From NCBI GenBank assembly GCA_963971285.1, contig OZ020249.1, positions 3,906,001-3,970,000 of the forward strand: a stretch of 64,000 nt of DNA. Direction: 5' to 3'. This DNA comes from Astropecten irregularis (taxonomy: Eukaryota; Echinodermata; Asteroidea; Paxillosida; Astropectinidae). This document shows positions 58,146 through 64,000 of this stretch, piece by piece (position 1 is the stretch's first letter; each line of letters opens with the position of its first letter). Below the pieces are notes generated by a model. It made no database searches. It saw only the letters and a list, made by a program, of their open reading frames with translations, and was not told where the DNA came from. The position numbers and the translations under genes are program-made.

Positions 58146-58329
58146 TTACAATGGACAAAAACGTTGACATGATTCAGGTTCAGCTACCTTCAAATATCAG
58201 GATAACCAGCCTGTTCACCTATGAACTGGAGAGGGCGCTAGTTGCTGACAAGCTTGATATGATCATCCATTCATTAAAGGATTTGCCATCTGTGTTACAT
58301 GAGGGAACGTCAATCTGAACCATCTGCAG
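58146..58329 (+). pseudogene. HMBS: HMBS-like exon, array copy 21
   Basis: Met8, Ser21, His41, TGA57, Ile59-type end. Confidence 0.8.
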
Positions 58330-58514
58330 GTAAGGATGTTTCCATATCAACATCTGCATGTATGATTTACAGCGGTTGCTAATGGGGTTGCCGTAGACAG
58401 TGTCTGTCTCCCTCTAGTGATCATGATGAGTCAGGTATTGCCACTCAAGTGAGTGTCTGTCTCCTTCTAGTAATCATCTTGAGTCAGGTATTGCCCACTG
58501 ATCTATACAAAAGA

Positions 58515-58697
58515 TCTAATCTGACATCGGACTTGCTTGAAATATATCAACATTTTGCATTATCATCACAGGTAAAAAAGTGGATGTTTTCACCAGGTCT
58601 GGACCTGATAGCCAGCGGACAGTTTTAAACACTGGTAGCCAGGGGTCCTGGGTGCGAGACCCGAAACAGCATAATGTTTTTTTCCGACACCAAAAAT
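58515..58697 (+). repeat. D module, long form, copy 8
   Basis: Full length; TATAATC variant as in copy 2. Confidence 0.6.
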
Positions 58698-59359
58698 TAT
58701 AATCTGACATCAGATTGGTTGCTATGTCCGTTTGTTTGTAGGCCTACTTGTTTTCCAGTGTCATAAGTTTGCCTATCTGAAACCAAAATCTGAATTGGGT
58801 TGACCTAAAGTCGCTCCTGATCTATTGAGTTCAATGGCAAAGCTGGGACACCTGTCTGAAACGGGGGTTATAAATTGAGTGGCAATACCTGACTCATCAT
58901 GATCACTAGAGGGAGACAGACATTGTCTATGGCATCCAAGTGATCGAGTGTCTGTCTCCTTCTAGTAATCATCATGAGTCAGGTATTGCCACTCGAGTGA
59001 GTGTCTGTCTCCTTCTAGTAATCATCGTGAGTCAGGTATTGCCACTCAAGTGAATGTCCGTCTTTCTCTAGTGATGTTTCATCTCATTTATTTATGTGCA
59101 CTTTATAGACTCCCCACTCTTGAAAATAGAAGACGTGTTAACATGGTTAATTATTGTATTTTCTTATATAAGCATTTTCATAATCATTTCACCAACATAG
59201 ATGCAAACCCTTACTGTTGATATGCTCCTGTGCGGCGGACAAGGTATGCCGTAGCTGTGCTATACCATCTGACCCATCCAGTCCTTTTATGGGCCTTCTG
59301 CATTGAGAATCTACAATTCCTTTCTGTTTCATTTATTTTCCTCTTTCTTTATTTGACAG

Positions 59360-59543
59360 TTACAATGGACAAAAACGTTGACACGATTCAGGTTCAGCTA
59401 CCTTCAAATATCAGGATAACCAGCCTGTTCACCTATGAACTGGAGAGGGCGCTAGTTGCTGACAAGCTTGATATGATCATCCATTCGTTAAAGGATTTGC
59501 CATCTGTGTTACATGAGGGAACGTCAATCTGAACCAGCTGCAG
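59360..59543 (+). pseudogene. HMBS: HMBS-like exon, array copy 22
   Basis: Ser21, His41, TGA57. Here the upstream intron-like segment is open in the exon frame for about 130 bp, which is chance. Confidence 0.8.
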
Positions 59544-59941
59544 GTAAGGATGTTTCCATATCAACATCTGCATGTATGATTGTACAGCGGTTCCTAATGG
59601 GGATGCCGTAGACAGTGTCTGTCTCCCTCTAGTGACCATGATGAGTCAGGTATTGCCACTCAAGTGAGTGTCTGTCTCCTTCTTGTAATACAAAAGATCT
59701 AATCTTACATCAGATTGGTTGCTATGTTCGTTTGTTTGTAGGCCTACTTGTTCTCCGGTGTCATAAGTTTGCCTATCTGAAACCAAAATCTGAATTGGGT
59801 CGACCTAAAGTCGCTCCTGATCTATTGAGTTCAATGGCAATGCTGGGACACCTGTCTGAAACGGGGGTTATAAATTGAGTGGCAATACCTGACTCATCAT
59901 GATCACTAGAGGAAGACAGACATTGTCTATGGCAACCAAGT

Positions 59942-60380
59942 CAGAGCCGTCAATAAAGAGAGTTTGGCCAACTCGGTTTCAGGCATCTCATTTATAATTG
60001 GTCAATAGCCCTCACGTGACTACAAGGCGCCATGTTAGCTACCAACTTTGAGTCAATCAATTGCAATATTTCACATTTGTCTTTGCCCTATATTTAGGAG
60101 AAATGCACATTCCATGGTTTCATGATCACAACAAATGGCACACCATTGTAAAGAGGAATAACGAAGCTTTCCAATGATGTCAGTTTCACCGTTCATAGAT
60201 TCGTAACAAAAAAGATATAATCCCTCAAACCAGTTGAGTTGCAGAACTTTTTTGAGGGGTTTATTAGACAAACAACCATTGCTAAAATAGTTTGCGCGCC
60301 CGCGCGCGCGTGTGTACGCGCATCCACTGTAGGTCCCAAACATGGCGCAGTTGGCCAAACTCTCTTTATTTACGGCTCTG
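59942..60380. mobile_element. F MITE copy 12, 439-bp subtype
   Basis: Left terminus CAGAGCCGTCAATAAAG; right terminus CTTTATTTACGG. Confidence 0.85.
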
Positions 60381-60748
60381 AACCAAGTGAGTGTCTGTCT
60401 CCTTCTAGTAATCATCGTGAGTCAGGTATTGCCACTCGAGTGAGTGTCTGTCTTTCTCAAGTGATCATTCATCTCATTTATTTATGTGCACTTTATAGAC
60501 TCATCACTCTTGAAAATAGAAGAGGTATTAATATGGTTAATTATTGTATTTTCTTATATAAGCATTTTCATAATCATTTCACCAACATAGATGCAAACCC
60601 TTACTGTTTATATGCTCCTGTGCGGCGGACAAGGCATGCCGTAGCTGTGCTATACCATCTGACCCATACAGTCCTTTTATGGGCCTTCTGCATTGAGAAT
60701 CTACAATCCATTTTGTTTCATTCATTTTCCTCTTTCTTTATTTGACAG

Positions 60749-60932
60749 TTACAATGGACAAAAACGTTGACATGATTCAGGTTCAGCTACCTTCAAATAT
60801 CAGGATAACCAGCCTGTTCACCTATGAACTGGAGAGGGCGCTAGTTGCTGACAAGCTTGATATGATCATCCATTCATTAAAGGATTTGCCATCTGTGTTA
60901 CATGAGGGAACGTCAATCTGAACCATCTGCAG
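60749..60932 (+). pseudogene. HMBS: HMBS-like exon, array copy 23
   Basis: Met8, Ser21, His41, TGA57, Ile59-type end, as copy 21. Confidence 0.8.
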
Positions 60933-61117
60933 GTAAGGATGTTTCCATATCAACATCTGCATGTATGATTTACAGCGGTTGCTAATGGGGATGCCGTAGA
61001 CAGTGTCTGTCTCCCTCTACTGATCATGATGAGTCAGGTATTGCCACTCAAGTGAGTGTCTGTCTCCTTCTAGTAATCATCGTGAGTCAGGTATTGCCCA
61101 CTGATCTATACAAAAGA

Positions 61118-61300
61118 TCTAATCTGACATCGGACTTGCTTGAAATATATCAACATTTTGTATTATCGTCACAGGTAAAAAAGTGGATGTTTTCACCAGG
61201 TCTGTACCTGATAGCCAGCGGACAGTTTTCATTACTGGTAGCCAGGGGTCCTGGGTGCGAGACCCGAAACAGCATAATGTTTTTTTCCGACACCAAAAAT
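61118..61300 (+). repeat. D module, long form, copy 9
   Basis: Full length, with TCTGTACCTG in place of TCTGGACCTG. Confidence 0.6.
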
Positions 61301-61546
61301 TCTAATCTGACATCAGATTGGTTGCTATGTCCGTTTGTTTGTAGGCCTACTTGTTTTCCAGTGTCATAAGTTTGCCTATCTGAAACCAAAATCTAAATTG
61401 GGTCGACCTAAAGTCGCTCCTGATCTATTGAGTTAAATGGCAATGCTGAGACACCTGTCTGAAACGGGGGTTATAAATTGAGTGGCAATACCTGACTCAT
61501 CATGATCACTAGAGGGAGACAGACATGTGAATGTCTGACTACTAGG

Positions 61547-62016
61547 AACCATTTCGAGCTTGAAAAATGCCAATCAATTTGTCATGCAAGGATTTTTGTG
61601 TAATTTGAGGCCATTTTGTTAGTCAGTGAAATTTAAGAAAAATCATGTGGTCCCCCACAGCAGTTTTTTTCAATTTTGGCCCCAAACCGACTTTTTTCAG
61701 AAATGCGCGCTACCTTCCTCATAGCTAGCTATGACTACCAGGAACCATTTCGAGCTTGAAAAATGCCAATCAACTTGTCATGGAAGGATTTTGGTGTAAT
61801 TTGAGGCTATTTTGGTAGTCAGTCAAATTTCAGAAAAATCCATGTGGTCCCCCACAGCAGCTTTTTTCAATTTTGGCCCCAAACCGCCTTTTTATTGAGA
61901 AATGCGCGCTACCTTCCTCATAGCTAGCTATGACTACCAGGAACCATTCCCAGCAAGAAAAATGCCAATCAACTTGTCATGGAAGGATTTTGGTGTAATT
62001 TGAGGCCATTTTGGTA
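61547..62016. repeat. E satellite block, about 2.4 units
   Basis: Also contains an internal CATTTCGAGCTTG edge. Confidence 0.85.
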
Positions 62017-62426
62017 GTCATGATGATCACTAGAGGGAGACAGACATTGTCTATGGCAACCAAGTGAGTGTCTGTCTCCTTCTAGTAATCATCATGAGTC
62101 AGGTATTGCCACTCAAGTGAATGTCCGTCTTTCTCTAGTGATCTTTCATCTCATTTATTTATGTGCACTTTATAGACTCCCCACTCTTGAAAATAGAAGA
62201 CGTGTTAACATGGTTAATTATTGTATTTTCTTATATAAGCATTTTCATAATCATTTCACCAACATAGATGCAAACCCTTACTGTTGATATGCTCCTGTGC
62301 GGCTGACAAGGTATGCCGTAGCTGTGCTATACCATCTGACCCATCCAGTCCTTTAATGGGCCTTCTGCATTGAGAATCTACAATTCCTTTCTGTTTCATT
62401 CATTTTCCTCTTTCTTTATTTGACAG

Positions 62427-62610
62427 CTACAATGGACAAAAACGTTGACACAATTCAGGTTCAGCTACCTTCAAATATCAGGATAACCAGCCTGTTCACC
62501 TATGAACTAGAGAGGGCGCTAGTTGCTGACAAGCTTGATATGATCATCCATTCGTTAAAGGATTTGCCATCTGTGTTACATGAGGGAACGTCAATCTGAA
62601 CCAGCTGCAG
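62427..62610 (+). pseudogene. HMBS: HMBS-like exon, array copy 24
   Basis: Shares the C after the acceptor with copy 20, 5826 bp upstream; His41, TGA57. Confidence 0.8.
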
Positions 62611-63008
62611 GTAAGGATGTTTCCATATCAACATCTGCATGTATGATTGTACAGCGGTTGCTAATGGGGATGCCGTAGACAGTGTCTGTCTCCCTCTACT
62701 GATCATGATGAGTCAGGTATTGCCACTCAAGTGAGTGTCTGTCTCCTTCTTGTAATACAAAAGATCTAATCTGACATCAGATTGGTTGCTATGTCCGTTT
62801 GCTTGTAGGCCTACTTGTTCTCCAGTGTCATAAGTTTGCCTATCTGAAACCAAAATCTGAATTGGGTCGACCTAAAGTCGCTCCTGATCTATTGAGTTCA
62901 ATGGCAATGCTGGGACGCCTGTCTGAAACGGGGGTTATAAATTGAGTGGCAAAACCTGACTCATCATGATCACTAGAGGAAGACAGACATTGTCTATGGC
63001 AACCAAGT

Positions 63009-63444
63009 CAGAGCCGTAAATAAAGAGAGTTTGGCCAACTCGGTTTCAGGCATCTCATTTATGATTGGTCAATAGCCCTCACGTGACTACAAGGCGCGAT
63101 GTTAGCTACCAACTTTGAGTCAATCAATTGCAATATTTCACATTTGTCTTTGCCCTATATTTAGGAGAAATGCACATTCCATGGTTTCATGATCACAACA
63201 AATGGCACACCATTGTAAAGAGGAATAACGAAGCTTTCCAATGATGTCAGTTTCACCGTTCATAGATCCGTAACAAAAAAGATATAATCCCTCAAACTTG
63301 AGTGGCAGAACTTTTTTGAGGGGTTTATTAGACAAACAACCATTGCTAAAATAGTTTGCGCGCCCGCGCGCGCGTGTGTACGCGCATCCACTGTAGGTCC
63401 CCAACATGGCGCAGTTGGCCAAACTCTCTTTATTTACGGCTCTG
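63009..63444. mobile_element. F MITE copy 13, 436-bp subtype
   Basis: Counterpart of copy 11, 5826 bp downstream. Confidence 0.85.
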
Positions 63445-63450
63445 AACCAA

Positions 63451-63662
63451 GTGAGTGTCTGTCTCCCTCTAGTGATCATCATGAGTCAAGTATTGCCACT
63501 CAAGTGAGTGTCTGTCTCCTTCTAGTAATCATCGTGAGTCAGGTATTGCCACTCGAGTGAGTGTCTGTCTCCTTCTAGTAATCATCGTGAGTCAGGTATT
63601 GCCACTCGAGTGAGTGTCTGTCTCCTTCTAGTAATCATCATGAGTCAGGTATTGCCACCCAA
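63451..63662 (+). repeat. 53-bp minisatellite, four units
   Basis: Same four variants in the same order as 57625-57836. Confidence 0.9.
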
Positions 63663-63971
63663 GTGAATGTCCGTCTTTCTCTAGTGATCATTCATCTCAT
63701 TCATTTATGTGCACTTTATAGACTCCCCACTCTTGAAAATAGAAGAGGTATTAATATGGATAATTATTGTATTTTCTTATATAAGCATTTTCATAATCAT
63801 TTCACCAACATAGATGCAAACCCTTACTGTTTATATGCTCCTGTGCGGCGGACAAGGCATGCCGTAGCTGTGCTATACCATCTGACCCATCCAGTCCTTT
63901 TATTGGCCTTCTGCATTGAGAATCTACAATCCATGTTGTTTCATTCATTTTCCTCTTTCTTTATTTGACAG

Positions 63972-64000
63972 TTACAATGGACAAAAACGTTGACATGATT
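63972..64000 (+). pseudogene. HMBS: HMBS-like exon, array copy 25, cut by window end
   Basis: Only the first 29 bp are in the window; Met8 type. Shows that the array continues. Confidence 0.75.

Larger units (their letters stand above)
19775..64000 (+). repeat. Macrosatellite carrying an HMBS-like exon
   Basis: About 44 kb, continuing beyond the window. The order of modules in a unit is: 53-bp minisatellite (plus), intron-like segment with pyrimidine tract, 184-bp HMBS-like exon and donor, minisatellite (plus), D module, minisatellite (minus), 0-11 copies of a 199-bp satellite (E), optional hAT-like MITE (F). Spacing between successive exon starts is mostly 1.2-1.9 kb, with longer intervals where E is expanded (3.3, 2.7, 2.1 kb) or where a unit lacks the exon (3.5 and 3.8 kb). 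Copies are very similar in exon and flanks alike, as expected of concerted evolution. Confidence 0.95.

Noticed and set aside
28003-63971. TGA in the exons as a selenocysteine codon
   Set aside because: The position is Gly in HMBS, no SECIS-like element was noticed, and copy 4 has GGA.

Overview
The window looks like animal nuclear DNA, most likely from an invertebrate deuterostome (amphioxus, hemichordate or echinoderm). This is an inference from intron-split genes with GT-AG junctions, a neuropeptide-type GPCR exon, many short inverted-repeat transposons, a Ty3/gypsy-type LTR element and a very large tandem array. No bacterial-style operons, CRISPR arrays or rRNA genes are visible.

Layout. 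1-2325: repeats, then the 3' coding exon of a class A GPCR (1415-2325, +). 2452-6245: a roughly 190-bp satellite, interrupted by a 1.8-kb insertion. 6250-19719: four exons (+) of a coiled-coil protein I do not recognise. Their intron phases fit (1, 0, 0), and their introns are filled with tRNA-derived SINE-like repeats, several MITEs with clear target-site duplications, and a 4.3-kb LTR retrotransposon (10793-15119, minus strand). That element keeps gag, zinc-knuckle and protease remnants but has no reverse transcriptase or integrase.

19775-64000 (continuing past the window): a macrosatellite whose repeated cargo is one 184-bp exon of hydroxymethylbilane synthase (HMBS, porphobilinogen deaminase). 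It has 24 complete copies and one cut by the window end. Nearly all keep a polypyrimidine tract, the AG acceptor and a GTAAGG donor, and keep the catalytic Lys-Asp of the family. All complete copies except one (28003-28186) carry TGA where the family has a Gly codon. Between exons the units carry a 53-bp minisatellite, a 183-bp module with Pol III-like boxes, 1 to 11 copies of a 199-bp satellite, and in 13 places the same hAT-like MITE. Units without that MITE show the intact target site, so it inserted once into a unit and was then amplified with it.

The coiled-coil exon at 19623-19719 ends in phase 1 and the HMBS-like exons begin in phase 1. A splice from that gene into the first array unit would therefore stay in frame and end at the TGA. 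Whether any array copy is transcribed cannot be told from sequence. No other HMBS exons were recognised in the window.
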